Counted from the first letter of the stretch, positions 1-8,968 are shown. The stretch: 61,402 bases of DNA from DATBIS01 sp036556805 (GCA_036556805.1 DATBIS010000055.1:1-61402); one strand, 5' to 3'. Made by a program: numbers and translations. The notes: generated by a model from the letters alone, not told the origin.

Positions 1-1288
1 TCACCGCGTAGCGGGGGATCGTCGGCGAGACGACGTCGGCGAGCGTCCCGTCGGGATCGTGGCGGAACGCCACGATCCCGCCGTCCTTCGCGCCCCTGAC
101 CGCGAGAACGAGATCCGGCGTCACGGCCATCGCCCCGATCAGCCCGAGCTTCGGCGTGCTCCTCCACACGAGGTGGCCGGTCGTGCGATCGACGGCGCCG
201 AGGCTTCCGTCGGAGAGGCCGACGAGCACGTGACCGGGCAGGACCGCCGGCGAGCCCCGAAGGACGTGGTCGTTGAACTCGAACTGCCAGACGTGCTCGC
301 CGGTGCCGGTGTCGATCGCGTGCAGCCCGGCGCCTATGAAGTCGATCGCATACACGGCCTCGGCGGTCGCCGCGGGCGCCGACCACGGGGAGACGTACGC
401 GTTCAGGCGAGCGTCCCACGCGAGCGAGCCGTCCTCGGTCGAGAACGCGCGAATCTGACCCCCGCTCGGCGCGGCGGGAGAGACGACCACCACCGACCCG
501 CCGGCTGCGGCCGGGAGTGAGGCGAACGAGGCGGGCGGCGTGAGATCGACGGTCCAGGCCGTCTCGCCGGTCGCCTCGTCGAGCGCGACCAGGGAAGCCG
601 CGAGCGAGCCGAAGTCGGGATCGAGGGGGATCGCGAACACCTTGCCGTCCGCGACCGGCATCGGCCCCTTCGGCTCGCCCGCGAGCTCGGACGTCCAGGA
701 TTCGGCTCCGGTGGCCACGTCCACGGCGTACACGGTGCCGTCGCCGTCGGCGACGAAGGCCTGGTCGCCGTCGACGGTCACGCCGGTGCGGCTCACCGCG
801 CCGAGCGTGAGCGGCACGTCCCACGCATCCTTCTGCGTGTCGAGGTCGATGGCGCGCAGCTTCGCGCTCTCCGCGTCCCGGCCGTCGGTGAAGAGCACGA
901 GCGTCCGGTCGCCGCCCGTCGCAATCGCGACCGGTGCCGGCGGGCCGTCGCGCGTGACCGTCCAGCGCTGCTCGCCCGACGCGAGGTCGATGCCGTAGAC
1001 GGCCTCGGGCCCCGCGGTGACGGCGAGACCGCCGGTCACGACGGGCGCCGACGCACCCTCACCGTCCTTGGGCTCGATCGGAAAGGTCCAGGCCTCCTGG
1101 TACGGCGGCTCGGGACCCGATGCGGCGACGCCGGCGTGCGCGGCATCGCCTTGGAACTGCGTCCAGGTGGCGTCGGCCGCCTGGCCGAGCGCTGCGGTCG
1201 GCAGCAGGACGAGAAGGGCAACCGCGGCCGCCGCCGCAAGTCGGCGAGCGAGGTCCAGCGTCGAAACGTGCGGGAGTGGGTCGCGCAA
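1..1288 (-). CDS. Secreted PQQ-type beta-propeller protein (partial, C-terminus outside window)
   Basis: Extracytoplasmic beta-propeller of the PQQ-binding-like (quinoprotein/WD40-like) type; the gene runs off the left edge. The first ~35 residues form a signal peptide (basic start, long Ala/Leu/Val core, probable cut after ALG), followed by W-T-Q-F-Q-G-D-x-A-H, the usual opening strand of such proteins. Blades recur with D-G-T-V-Y-A-V-D and a following W. The frame has no usable ATG or GTG ahead of the signal peptide, so TTG at 1288 is chosen; GGATGGG lies just upstream. It follows the M23 peptidase gene by 43 nt on the same strand. Substrate unknown: an enzyme with bound quinone or a BamB-like scaffold are both possible. 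Confidence 0.75.
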   Translation of the reverse strand, partial: MRDPLPHVSTLDLARRLAAAAAVALLVLLPTAALGQAADATWTQFQGDAAHAGVAASGPEPPYQEAWTFPIEPKDGEGASAPVVTGGLAVTAGPEAVYGIDLASGEQRWTVTRDGPPAPVAIATGGDRTLVLFTDGRDAESAKLRAIDLDTQKDAWDVPLTLGAVSRTGVTVDGDQAFVADGDGTVYAVDVATGAESWTSELAGEPKGPMPVADGKVFAIPLDPDFGSLAASLVALDEATGETAWTVDLTPPASFASLPAAAGGSVVVVSPAAPSGGQIRAFSTEDGSLAWDARLNAYVSPWSAPAATAEAVYAIDFIGAGLHAIDTGTGEHVWQFEFNDHVLRGSPAVLPGHVLVGLSDGSLGAVDRTTGHLVWRSTPKLGLIGAMAVTPDLVLAVRGAKDGGIVAFRHDPDGTLADVVSPTIPRYAV

Positions 1289-1331
1289 GACCGCCCATCC
1301 TACCCTGCGGTTTCGGCGACCCGAGCCGCTC

Positions 1332-1835
1332 CTATCCCTCGGTGAGCGGCGCGAGCCGGATGAGGTCGACGACGGTCCCCGGCGACAGATAGTCCAGCGG
1401 ATCGACGTACGCGCCGTTGAGCTTCACACCGAAATGCAGGTGCTCCGGCAGCACGCCGGGGTGGCCCGTTCCGGAGAGCGCGATGGTCTCGCCGTTCGCG
1501 ACGACGTCGTTCTTCGCCACGAGCACCTCCGAGACCCACGAGTAGGTCGAGACCAGCCCGCCACCGTGGTCGACGGTCACGAAGAGATGGCCGGCCACCG
1601 TGCCCGCGAACGTCACGGTCCCGGCCTCTGCCGCCGCGACCGGCGTGCCGATGGGCACGGCGATGTCGATCCCGCGATGCCCGGCTCCGAACGGCGACGC
1701 GGGCGGCTCGAATCCGTGGATCACGGGGCCGACGACCGGCCACGTCCACGATCCTGCCGCCTGCGCGACGCCGCCGGGCCACGGCACCGACGCGACCGCG
1801 ACCGCGAGCACGCACGCGACCAAGGCCTTCCTCAT
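1332..1835 (-). CDS. Secreted M23 (LytM-type) metallopeptidase
   Basis: Predicted peptidoglycan endopeptidase of family M23, 167 aa, acting outside the membrane. Residues 1-26 are a signal peptide ending A-Q-A. The single domain has the zinc motif H-x3-D (H53, D57, in HRGID) and the H-x-H pair (H132, H134, in HLHFG), so the catalytic set looks complete. No coiled coil or LysM domain is present, so it is a minimal LytM domain. In Streptomyces an M23 gene likewise sits next to whiG (established synteny, from memory). A -10 box and a near-perfect Crp site lie directly upstream, so cyclic-AMP control is likely. Confidence 0.9.
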   Translation of the reverse strand: MRKALVACVLAVAVASVPWPGGVAQAAGSWTWPVVGPVIHGFEPPASPFGAGHRGIDIAVPIGTPVAAAEAGTVTFAGTVAGHLFVTVDHGGGLVSTYSWVSEVLVAKNDVVANGETIALSGTGHPGVLPEHLHFGVKLNGAYVDPLDYLSPGTVVDLIRLAPLTEG

Positions 1836-1843
1836 GGGACGCG

Positions 1844-1886
1844 ACGCTACGCCCGGCGGCGCGCGACCGCAGTGAACTCGATCACA
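1844..1886 (-). promoter_or_regulatory. Promoter of the M23 gene with class II-type Crp site
   Basis: On the minus strand TGTGA-TCGAGT-TCACT (1886 to 1871) matches the Crp consensus TGTGA-N6-TCACA at 9 of 10 positions. Downstream is a -10 box TAGCGT (1849-1844), then 8 nt to the ATG at 1835. If transcription starts at or next to the ATG, the Crp site is centred about 42-43 nt upstream, the class II activator position. The Crp at 15418 is the obvious candidate regulator. Confidence 0.55.
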
Positions 1887-1904
1887 GTGGCGAACGGCGA
1901 GTCG

Positions 1905-2900
1905 TCAGTCGAACTCGGAGAGCTGGCCGCGGAGGCCGCCGACCGCCTTCGTGTGGATCTGGCACACGCGCGACTCCGTGACGCCCAGGATCTCGCCGAT
2001 CTCGGCGAGCGTGAGGCCCTCGAAGTAGTAGAGCGTTACGACGATCTTCTCGCGCTCGGACAGCGAGTTGATCGCCGCCGCGAGCAGCCCCCGGGTCTCC
2101 TGCCCCTCGAGGCCCGTCGTGGGGTCGACGCTGCGGTCGGCGAGGGTGTCGAGGAGCGAGACCTGCTCGCCGCGGTCGGCGCCCACCGAGACCATCTCGT
2201 CGAGCGCGAGCACCGACACGAAGGAGATCTGCGTGACGACGTCGTGCAGCTCGCGACGCGTCATCCCGAGCCGATCCGCGACCTCGTGCTCGGAGGGCTG
2301 GCGCTTCAGCATCGACTCGAGGTCCTGGTGCGCCTTGTCGATCTCGCGCGCCTTGAACCGGATCGAGCGCGGCACCCAGTCCATCGCGCGCAGCTCGTCG
2401 ATGATCGCGCCCTTGATGCGCGGGATCGCGTACGTCTCGAACTTGTTGCCACGGCCCGGCTCGAACTTCTCGAGCGCGTCGATGAGGCCGAACATCCCGT
2501 AGCTCACGAGGTCGGACTGCTCCACGCTCGCCGGCAGCCCGACGGCCACGCGGCTCGCCACGTACTTCACGAGCGGCGCGTAGTGCAGGATGAGCCGCTC
2601 CCGTGCGTCCGGGGAGCGCGACCCCTTGAAACCGTGCCAGAGCTTCGCGAGCTCGTCGTCGACCTGAGGCGGAATCGTGACGACGTTCCCGCCGCGCGAC
2701 TTCGCGTTCGTGCGGGCTCCCTTCGCCGGTTCCTTCACGGCGCGCACCCGCTTCGAGGTCTTCGTCGAGGTCGTCTTTCGCGCGGGGCTCTTCACGGCGG
2801 CCTTCGCCGGCGCCGGCTTCCGCACGGCGGCCGCCTTCTTCGCGGCCGGTTTCGGCTTGGCGGTCCTCGAGGCCGCCGCGGTGGACTTCGCGGCCGTCAT
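1905..2900 (-). CDS. whiG: RNA polymerase sigma factor of the WhiG/FliA family
   Basis: Group 3 sigma-70 factor, 331 aa. In filamentous actinobacteria WhiG directs early sporulation genes and elsewhere FliA directs motility genes; the target set here is unknown. Regions 2-4 are present: region 2 with YGMFGLIDALEKFEPGRG and a FETYAIPRIKGAIIDELR segment typical of FliA/WhiG, region 3, and region 4 with the helix-turn-helix L-A-E-I-G-E-I-L-G-V-T-E-S-R-V. The first ~70 residues are an extra Lys/Ala/Pro-rich basic tail not normal for the family. It overlaps xerC by 4 nt (ATGA), so the two are co-transcribed. Confidence 0.88.
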   Translation of the reverse strand: MTAAKSTAAASRTAKPKPAAKKAAAVRKPAPAKAAVKSPARKTTSTKTSKRVRAVKEPAKGARTNAKSRGGNVVTIPPQVDDELAKLWHGFKGSRSPDARERLILHYAPLVKYVASRVAVGLPASVEQSDLVSYGMFGLIDALEKFEPGRGNKFETYAIPRIKGAIIDELRAMDWVPRSIRFKAREIDKAHQDLESMLKRQPSEHEVADRLGMTRRELHDVVTQISFVSVLALDEMVSVGADRGEQVSLLDTLADRSVDPTTGLEGQETRGLLAAAINSLSEREKIVVTLYYFEGLTLAEIGEILGVTESRVCQIHTKAVGGLRGQLSEFD

Positions 2901-3862
2901 GCCCTCGGATGCGCCTGTTCATAGGCCTCGAAGAGGCGTCTGCGGGAGACGTGCGTGTAGCGCTGCGTGGTGGCAACGCTCGCGTGACCCAGCAGTTCCT
3001 GCACGGCGCGGATGTCCGCTCCCCCTTCGAGTAGGTGGGTGGCGTACGAATGCCGCAGGGTGTGGGGCGTCACCCGTCGCCCCGGCAGCACGCGTCCGCC
3101 GTATTGTTCCACCATCGTACGGATGTCGCGTTCGCTGAAGCGTTTGCGCCGCCGATTGAAGAACAGGTCGGTCGAACCTTCCCGAGCCATGACGGGCCGC
3201 GCGTTCGCGAGGTAGGCCTCGAGCGCGTCCACCGCGTGATCCGACATCGGCACCTCGCGCTCCTTCGACCCCTTGCCCAGCACGAGCACCCGGCCGCGAT
3301 CCAGGTCGACCCGGTCGAGGGTGAGGCCGGCGACCTCGCCGACCCGGAGCCCCGAGCCGTAGAGCAGCTCGAGCACCGCCCGGTCGCGGAGGGCGACGGC
3401 CCGCACGAGCGCGTCGGCCTCCTCGGGGGCCTCGCCCGGCGCCTCGGCGAGCGCGGCGGCCTCCCGGGGCCGCAGCACCGACGGCAAACGGCTTACGACC
3501 TTCGGCCGGCCGAGGAGCAGCGCGGGGTTCTTCTCGATGCGGCCCCGCGCCTCCGCCCAGCGGTAGAAGGTATGGATCGCGGCCACGCGCCGCGCGATCG
3601 AGGCCCGGGCATAGCCGAGCGTCGTCTGCTGCGCGAGGAAGCGGCGGAGCCTCTGTTGGTCCGCCGACGCGAACGAGGAGCCGCCGCGATCGAGGAAGAC
3701 GGCGAGTTGTCCCAGGTCGCGGCGGTAGGCGGCCACGGTGTGGGGAGACAGATGCCGTTCGAGGCCCAGGTGGGCCGCGAAGTCTTCGATCAGCTCCGAC
3801 TCGGACGGGGGAAGCTCGTCCTGGGGCGCCACGAAGCTCCTTTCGGGTCGCGGGCGGACCAA
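2897..3862 (-). CDS. xerC: Tyrosine recombinase XerC
   Basis: Site-specific recombinase that resolves chromosome dimers at dif, 321 aa. An N-terminal SAM-like core-binding domain (about 22-105) precedes the catalytic domain with the full set: R173 (GLRVGE), K197 (GKGSK), H267-x-x-R270 (HTLRHSYATH), H293 (LGHAS) and nucleophile Y302 (QRYTHV). Length is normal. Its position between whiG and dprA is conserved in actinobacteria, which favours the housekeeping XerC over a mobile-element integrase. The start could be one of several nearby; the longest with a good family fit is given. Confidence 0.9.
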   Translation of the reverse strand: MVRPRPERSFVAPQDELPPSESELIEDFAAHLGLERHLSPHTVAAYRRDLGQLAVFLDRGGSSFASADQQRLRRFLAQQTTLGYARASIARRVAAIHTFYRWAEARGRIEKNPALLLGRPKVVSRLPSVLRPREAAALAEAPGEAPEEADALVRAVALRDRAVLELLYGSGLRVGEVAGLTLDRVDLDRGRVLVLGKGSKEREVPMSDHAVDALEAYLANARPVMAREGSTDLFFNRRRKRFSERDIRTMVEQYGGRVLPGRRVTPHTLRHSYATHLLEGGADIRAVQELLGHASVATTQRYTHVSRRRLFEAYEQAHPRA

Positions 3863-3910
3863 CTTGTACCAGCGGTCGGGGGGCCGTTCAAGCGGTCGGC
3901 CGGGGGTCGG

Positions 3911-5047
3911 TCACCCGGTGGCGACCTCCCGGGCCCGGCCTGCGGCAACCGTAGGCTCGTAGCGTCCCCCGACACTCCGCACGAGGCCCTTGAGCTCGAG
4001 CCGCATGAGCGTCGCCACGACCTCGTGCATCGGGCGGCCCGCGCGGGCGGCGATGTCCTCGGGGAGCAACGGTCCCGCGACCGCGTCGAGCAGGGCCCGA
4101 TCCTCGTCCGAGAGCTTCGAGACCGCGCCGGCCGCGAGCATCGAATCGTCGAACCCGAGGTCATGCAGGAGGTCGCGGGCGTCGCGGATCAGGCCCGCGC
4201 CCTCCCGGATCAGGCGATGCGGCACCGCCGAGAGCGGGCTCGTGACCTGACCGGGCACCGCGAACACGTCCCTGCCCATCGAGAGCGCGTGCGTCACCGA
4301 GATCATCGAACCGCTCCGATCTCGCCCCTCCACCACGACGAGCGCGCGCGAAAGCGCGACCACGATGCGATTGCGAGCGGGGAACCGCTGCGGCTCGGCA
4401 TGGACGCCGGGCGGGTACTCGCTCACCACCGTGCCGGTCGCGGCGATCCGCTGGATGAGCGCACGACTGGTGGACGGGTACGCGACGTCGATACCCGAGC
4501 CGAGCACCGCGATCGTCGGCCCGTCGCCGTCGAGCGAACCGAGGTGCGACGCGAAGTCGATCCCGCGCGCGGCGCCGCTCACGACGCACACGCCCGCGAG
4601 CGCGAGTCCCCGCCCGAGCTCCCGCGCCACGTCGAGCCCGAGCGGCGTCGCCGACCGCGAGCCCACGATCGCGACCCGAACCTCGGCCGGGTTCAGCGGC
4701 CTCCCGCGGACGAACAGCGCCACCGGCGGGTCGGCGAGGTCCTCGAGCACGGACGGGTACTCGGCGTCGCCGGGCGTCACGACCCGGGCCCCCACGGCGG
4801 CCGCCCTCGCCATGAGGTCGTCGGGATCCGCTCGCGCGGCGTAGTGGCGGTCGGCCTTGCTCCCCGCCGAGCCTTCGAGGATGCGCGCGAGGCACGCGGC
4901 CGCGGTGCCCTCGCGCCACGCGAGCGCATGCAGCTCGATCGGCTTGATGCCCAGGAGCGTCGTGAGGACCAGGAGCGCGCGGTGGTTGGGTGGCCCCGCC
5001 GCGAAGCCGCCGGGCCACCCACGAGGCCGGATGCCCTCAGCCCGCAC
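3911..5047 (-). CDS. dprA: DNA-processing protein DprA
   Basis: DprA/Smf loads RecA onto incoming single-stranded DNA in natural transformation, 378 aa from this start. The Rossmann-fold core shows VGSRSATPLG, SGAARGID and PARNRIVVALS; a winged-helix C-terminal domain follows at about 300-370. The GTG at 5047 is chosen because GGAGG lies 9 nt upstream and the start overlaps the comM stop by 11 nt; an ATG at 5095 would run further into comM. It forms an operon with comM, as usual. Confidence 0.9.
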   Translation of the reverse strand: MRAEGIRPRGWPGGFAAGPPNHRALLVLTTLLGIKPIELHALAWREGTAAACLARILEGSAGSKADRHYAARADPDDLMARAAAVGARVVTPGDAEYPSVLEDLADPPVALFVRGRPLNPAEVRVAIVGSRSATPLGLDVARELGRGLALAGVCVVSGAARGIDFASHLGSLDGDGPTIAVLGSGIDVAYPSTSRALIQRIAATGTVVSEYPPGVHAEPQRFPARNRIVVALSRALVVVEGRDRSGSMISVTHALSMGRDVFAVPGQVTSPLSAVPHRLIREGAGLIRDARDLLHDLGFDDSMLAAGAVSKLSDEDRALLDAVAGPLLPEDIAARAGRPMHEVVATLMRLELKGLVRSVGGRYEPTVAAGRAREVATG

Positions 5048-6572
5048 GTGGCAGGTCCTCCCGTGCGGGCTCGGCGCGGTACGACAGCGCCTCACCGAGG
5101 TGATCGGCCTCCACGCGCTCCGCGTCGCCGAGGTCGGCGATCGTTCTCGCGACCTTCAACGCCCGATCGAATCCTCGGCCGGTGAGCGCCATCTGCTCCA
5201 CCGCATGCGCGAGCAGCTGCTCGGCCGCGGCGCCCAGCTTCACCTGCTTGCGCGCGAGGGGCCCGCTCAGGTGTGCGTTGCAGGTGACCCCGAGCGCCGC
5301 GTACCGCTCGCGCTGTCTCGCGCGAGCCGCGCAGACTCGTTCGCGCACACGCGCCGACGCCTCGCCCGACTCCTGCCCGAACAGCTCCTGCTTCGTGAGC
5401 CGCGGCACCGTGAGCCTCAGATCGATCCGATCCACGAGCGGTCCCGACAGCTTCTGCTTGTACGCCTGGACGCGGTGCGGCTCGCACGCGCACGTCTTCT
5501 TCGGATCTCCCTCGAAGCCGCACGGGCAGGGGTTCGCGGCCGCCACGAGCGTGAACCGCGCCGGGAACTCCGTCGAGCCGCTCGCGCGCGTGATCACGAC
5601 GCGGCCGTCCTCGAGCGGCTGCCGCAGGCTCTCGAGCGCGTCGCGCTTGAACTCCGTGAGCTCGTCGAGGAACAGCACGCCGTGGTGCGCGAGCGACACC
5701 TCGCCCGGTCGCAGGTAGCCGCTGCCGCCTCCCAGCAAGCCCGCCAGCGAGATCGAATGGTGCGGCGCGCGGAACGGGCGCGCGCGGAGGATGCCGTCGC
5801 CGCCGAGGATCCCCGCGATCGAATGCAGCTGCGTCGCCTCGAGCGCCTCGTCGCGCGCGAGCTCCGGGAGGATCGTCGGCAGGCGCCGCGCGAGCATCGT
5901 CTTCCCCGCTCCGGGCGAGCCGATCATCAACAGGTTGTGGCCGCCGGCCGCAGCGACCTCCAGCGCCCGGCGAGCCCGCACCTGACCGCGAACCTCCGCA
6001 AGGTCGACGCCGGCCGCTCGCGTGTCGATCGCCGTCGCGTCGTCGACGGCCGGCGCCTCCCACGTCCCGCGCAGGAACCCGACCACGTCCTTGATCGACT
6101 CGGCGCCCACCACGTGCAACCCGTCGACCTGCGCGGCCTCGACCCCGTTCGAGGCCGGGACGATCACGCCGTCGAGCCCGGCGCGCGCCGCCGCGATCGC
6201 CACCGACAACACGCCCGGTGTCGACACGAGATCACCCTTCAGCGACAGCTCACCCGCGAACGCGTAGCGGGGCAGCAGCTTCGAAGGGACCTGCGCGGTT
6301 GCCGCGAGCACGACCATCGCGACCGGAAGGTCGAGGCCCGGCCCCTCCTTCCGGAGATTGCCCGGCGAGAGGTTCACCACGACTCGACGCAGCGGCCACT
6401 CGAACCCCGCGCTCTCGACTGCGGGTCTGATGCGGTCGCGTGCGTCCTGGACGGCCGTGCCGGGCAGCCCGGTCATCGTGAGCGAGGGGAGGCCGCGACC
6501 GACGTGCGCCTCGACGGTCACCAGGTGTCCGCCCACGCCGAGGATCGAGACGCCGACGACCCGCCCGTACAT
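5037..6572 (-). CDS. comM: ComM/YifB-type AAA+ ATPase (Mg-chelatase family)
   Basis: Hexameric branch-migration helicase that helps integrate transforming DNA; the family was long annotated as Mg chelatase subunit. It has 511 aa: an N-terminal Lon-like domain (1-170), an AAA+ core with Walker A GSPGAGKT (218-225) and Walker B LFLDELTEF, a Cys-containing insert (N-P-C-P-C-G-F and T-C-A-C) and a C-terminal Mg-chelatase domain. Length is as expected. It is the first gene of the comM-dprA pair; both act in DNA uptake and recombination, but no other competence gene is in the window. Confidence 0.92.
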   Translation of the reverse strand: MYGRVVGVSILGVGGHLVTVEAHVGRGLPSLTMTGLPGTAVQDARDRIRPAVESAGFEWPLRRVVVNLSPGNLRKEGPGLDLPVAMVVLAATAQVPSKLLPRYAFAGELSLKGDLVSTPGVLSVAIAAARAGLDGVIVPASNGVEAAQVDGLHVVGAESIKDVVGFLRGTWEAPAVDDATAIDTRAAGVDLAEVRGQVRARRALEVAAAGGHNLLMIGSPGAGKTMLARRLPTILPELARDEALEATQLHSIAGILGGDGILRARPFRAPHHSISLAGLLGGGSGYLRPGEVSLAHHGVLFLDELTEFKRDALESLRQPLEDGRVVITRASGSTEFPARFTLVAAANPCPCGFEGDPKKTCACEPHRVQAYKQKLSGPLVDRIDLRLTVPRLTKQELFGQESGEASARVRERVCAARARQRERYAALGVTCNAHLSGPLARKQVKLGAAAEQLLAHAVEQMALTGRGFDRALKVARTIADLGDAERVEADHLGEALSYRAEPAREDLPRAG

Positions 6573-6615
6573 CAGGCGACGGAACGCTACTCCGAGGGTC
6601 TGACAGGGGCGCTGT

Positions 6616-6621
6616 TACCCT
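6616..6621 (+). promoter_or_regulatory. -10 box (leaderless type) of the PLP decarboxylase gene
   Basis: TACCCT preceded by TGT (extended -10) lies 6 nt before the GTG at 6628. No Shine-Dalgarno sequence precedes the GTG. The spacing puts the transcription start at or beside the start codon. Confidence 0.5.
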
Positions 6622-6627
6622 CGCCGC

Positions 6628-8133
6628 GTGCCGGAGCCCTTCGACGGACTTCCCGAACCCGAGCTCGTCGACCTTCGCGATCCCGAACGATCGCGCGCCG
6701 CGCTGGAACGGTTCGGCGCCGACGTCTGGAAGGAAGCGCTCGACTGGCTCACCGAGCACGCATCTCGTCGTCCCACCGAGCCCGACCTCTATCCCGACCT
6801 CCGCCGCACCTACTACGGGGGTGCCGACGGCCCCGGCCCCGCGCCCGCGGAGGGCAAGCGGTCGAAGGACGTGCTCGCCGAGTTCCGCGACCGGATCGCG
6901 CGATACTCCTTCGCCGCGCAACATCCCGGCGCGTACAGCTACTTCACGCCGCCCCCGCTCCCGATGGCGATCGCCGGCGATACGCTCGCCGCGTGGATCA
7001 ACCAGGGCATCGACCTCTGGCTCGCCGGCATGACCGGGCCGTTCGTCGAAGAGGAAGTGACCCGCTGGCTCTGCGACCTCGCCGAATACGACGCCGGCAG
7101 CTGGGGCGTCCTGACCTCCGGCGGCGTGATGGCGAACATCATGGGCCTCAACGTCGCGCGGGACGTCCACCTCGCGAAGCTCCTCGGCCTCGACGAGCCG
7201 CCGCGCGGCGCGAAGCTCGAGGGCACGCGCGCGTACGTGAGCGACCAGGCCCACTTCTCGATCTCGCGAGGCATCGACATGCTCGGCTTCCCCGAGGAGA
7301 CACTGCACGTGATCCTGTCGAACGACCGGTTCCAGCTCGAGGCCGAACCGGTCGCGGCCGCGATCGCCGAGGACCGGGCGGCCGGCCTCACGCCGTTCTG
7401 CATCTCCCCCGTCGCCGGCTCCACGAACACCGGATCGATCGACGACCTCGAGGGACTCGCCGACCTCGCGGAGCGCGAGAACCTCTGGCTGCACGTCGAC
7501 GCCGCCTATGGAGGAGCCGCCCGGATGTCACCGGAGCTCGCTGGCGTCGTTCCCGCCCTCGAGCGCGCCGATTCCATCACGATCGACCCGCACAAGTGGT
7601 TCTTCCAGCCGTACGACATCGGCGCGCTGCTCGTGAAGCGCGAGGAAGACCTGCGCCACACGTTCCACCGCGAGCCCGAGTACTACCGCCAGTTCGGACC
7701 CGAGGAGCGCCCGCTCAACTGGTACCAGTACTCATTCGAGGGCACGCGTCGCTTCCGCGCGCTGAAGCTGTGGCTCTCCTGGAAGCACTTCGGCACCACG
7801 GGCTTCGCGCGGCTCATCGAGCACAACGTTGATCTCGCGACCCATTTCGCGAACCGCTGTCGCGAGGTCGGCTTCGAGGTCGTCGAGCCCGAGCTCTCGG
7901 TGGTGTGTATCCGGCACGTGCCCGTAGATGCGCGCCTGACGCCCGAGGGACTCGACCAGCACCAGAAAGACATTCAGCGGGCGCTCGAGCAGAGCGGTGA
8001 GGGCTGGCTCTCCACGACGACGCTCCGCGGCCGAACCTGGCTCCGCGCCGGCATCGTGAACTATCTATCAACGGAAGCAGACGCCGAACGAATCACTCGC
8101 CTGTTGAACGTTGCGGCGTATACGCCCGGCTAA
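6628..8133 (+). CDS. Pyridoxal-5'-phosphate-dependent group II amino-acid decarboxylase
   Basis: Fold-type I PLP enzyme of the DDC/GadB family, 501 aa, normal length. The cofactor lysine is K323 in D-P-H-K-W, and H289/D291 in H-V-D-A-A-Y-G-G are the usual ring-stacking His and pyridine-binding Asp. Aromatic-amino-acid, glutamate, aspartate and diaminobutyrate decarboxylases share these motifs; I cannot tell which substrate is used, though the N-terminal region resembles the aromatic/tyrosine group more than GadB. It begins with GTG, 55 nt from the divergent comM start, and interrupts the otherwise conserved comM-yraN neighbourhood, so it is a lineage-specific insertion. Confidence 0.85.
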   Translation: MPEPFDGLPEPELVDLRDPERSRAALERFGADVWKEALDWLTEHASRRPTEPDLYPDLRRTYYGGADGPGPAPAEGKRSKDVLAEFRDRIARYSFAAQHPGAYSYFTPPPLPMAIAGDTLAAWINQGIDLWLAGMTGPFVEEEVTRWLCDLAEYDAGSWGVLTSGGVMANIMGLNVARDVHLAKLLGLDEPPRGAKLEGTRAYVSDQAHFSISRGIDMLGFPEETLHVILSNDRFQLEAEPVAAAIAEDRAAGLTPFCISPVAGSTNTGSIDDLEGLADLAERENLWLHVDAAYGGAARMSPELAGVVPALERADSITIDPHKWFFQPYDIGALLVKREEDLRHTFHREPEYYRQFGPEERPLNWYQYSFEGTRRFRALKLWLSWKHFGTTGFARLIEHNVDLATHFANRCREVGFEVVEPELSVVCIRHVPVDARLTPEGLDQHQKDIQRALEQSGEGWLSTTTLRGRTWLRAGIVNYLSTEADAERITRLLNVAAYTPG

Positions 8134-8214
8134 GCAGCTTTCGGCAAGTGGGCGATCGCCCGTTTCATCAGTCTTTGACTTTCGCGAGGTACCAAAGTCT
8201 TCGGAACACGACTC

Positions 8215-8433
8215 TCAATTGCCTCGAACTATCACGACGACGCCGGCGAGAATTGCAGCAAGGCTGCCGAAGAGAAGCCCGACACCGAGCCATCGCGTAG
8301 GAAACCACGGCCCACCTCGCGCGATTCTTGATCCCGCAACATACTCATCAATTCGACGCCCCTTGACGATTTCGATCACGGCAAGGACAACGCCGATACC
8401 TCCCAGGATGGATAGAACGAGGCCATCGCTCAT
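8215..8433 (-). CDS. Small membrane protein, function unknown
   Basis: 72 aa with two likely membrane helices: residues 5-20 (LSILGGIGVVLAVIEI) and 48-70 (LGVGLLFGSLAAILAGVVVIV), joined by a basic loop. No family recognised. An in-frame GTG at 8487 would add 18 residues; the ATG at 8433 is preferred because the first helix then starts at a normal distance. The surrounding 8140-8460 is visibly poorer in G+C than the flanks, which suggests recent acquisition or weak constraint. Confidence 0.5.
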   Translation of the reverse strand: MSDGLVLSILGGIGVVLAVIEIVKGRRIDEYVAGSRIARGGPWFPTRWLGVGLLFGSLAAILAGVVVIVRGN

Positions 8434-8608
8434 CAGCGCTGGATGGCCAGAATGAACGAGGCGGCGAACAACCTGCGGGCGTCCCACACTTCGTCAGCCT
8501 CTTCAGCGCCCGCGCGCCTTGCCGGTCGCGGGCGATCCCGAGGAGATGAAGCCGACGTGGAGACGTCTCCTCCCATGACGGTCCAAGCATCGGCACGAAA
8601 ACCGCGGA

Positions 8609-8968
8609 TCAAAAGGCCTGTTCGAAGACCTCGACGAGGGGTCGCCCCCGTGAGCTGGTCTCGACGCTCGCCACGTCGAAGCGGATCGAGCCGCGTTGGG
8701 ACACGCCGTAGCTCAGATAGGCCTCCGCGACTGCGCGGAGCTTCGCCTGCTTCTTCGCGGTGACGGCCTCGTATCCACCGCCGAACGAGCGGCCCGCTCT
8801 GGTCTTCACCTCGCAGATCACGAGGAGATCGTCGCGGGCGACGACGAGATCCAGCTCGCCGATCTTGCAGCGCCAGTTGCGCGCGACGATGCGGTAGCCG
8901 CGCTCCTCGTACCACCGGGCGGCGGCATCCTCACCGGCCGACCCGAGTGCGCTTCGGTCGTTCGCCAC
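8609..8968 (-). CDS. yraN: YraN family (UPF0102) nuclease-like protein
   Basis: 119 aa, single domain with the restriction-endonuclease-like fold. The conserved motif G-E-L-D-L-V followed by V-I-C-E-V-K-T-R supplies the Glu-Asp-(x)-Glu-x-Lys catalytic pattern. Cellular role is not firmly established; it is nearly always near rnhB and comM, as here. Starts with GTG at 8968, 6 nt after a TAGCGT -10 box, with no Shine-Dalgarno. Confidence 0.88.
   Translation of the reverse strand: MANDRSALGSAGEDAAARWYEERGYRIVARNWRCKIGELDLVVARDDLLVICEVKTRAGRSFGGGYEAVTAKKQAKLRAVAEAYLSYGVSQRGSIRFDVASVETSSRGRPLVEVFEQAF

Noticed and set aside
1017..2924. Long open frames antisense to M23 and whiG (635 aa)
   Set aside because: In G+C-rich DNA the strand opposite a real gene is often open; composition is Arg/Asp/His-rich with no signal of a fold. 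The same applies to the antisense frames over comM, smc, recG, pckA and ddl.
8140..8175. GGGCGATCGCCC palindrome after the decarboxylase gene
   Set aside because: Short and without a T-run; could be part of a terminator but not supportable.
8433..8915. 160-aa minus-strand frame overlapping yraN
   Set aside because: It lies out of frame over yraN and has no family similarity; only its last 20 residues look hydrophobic.
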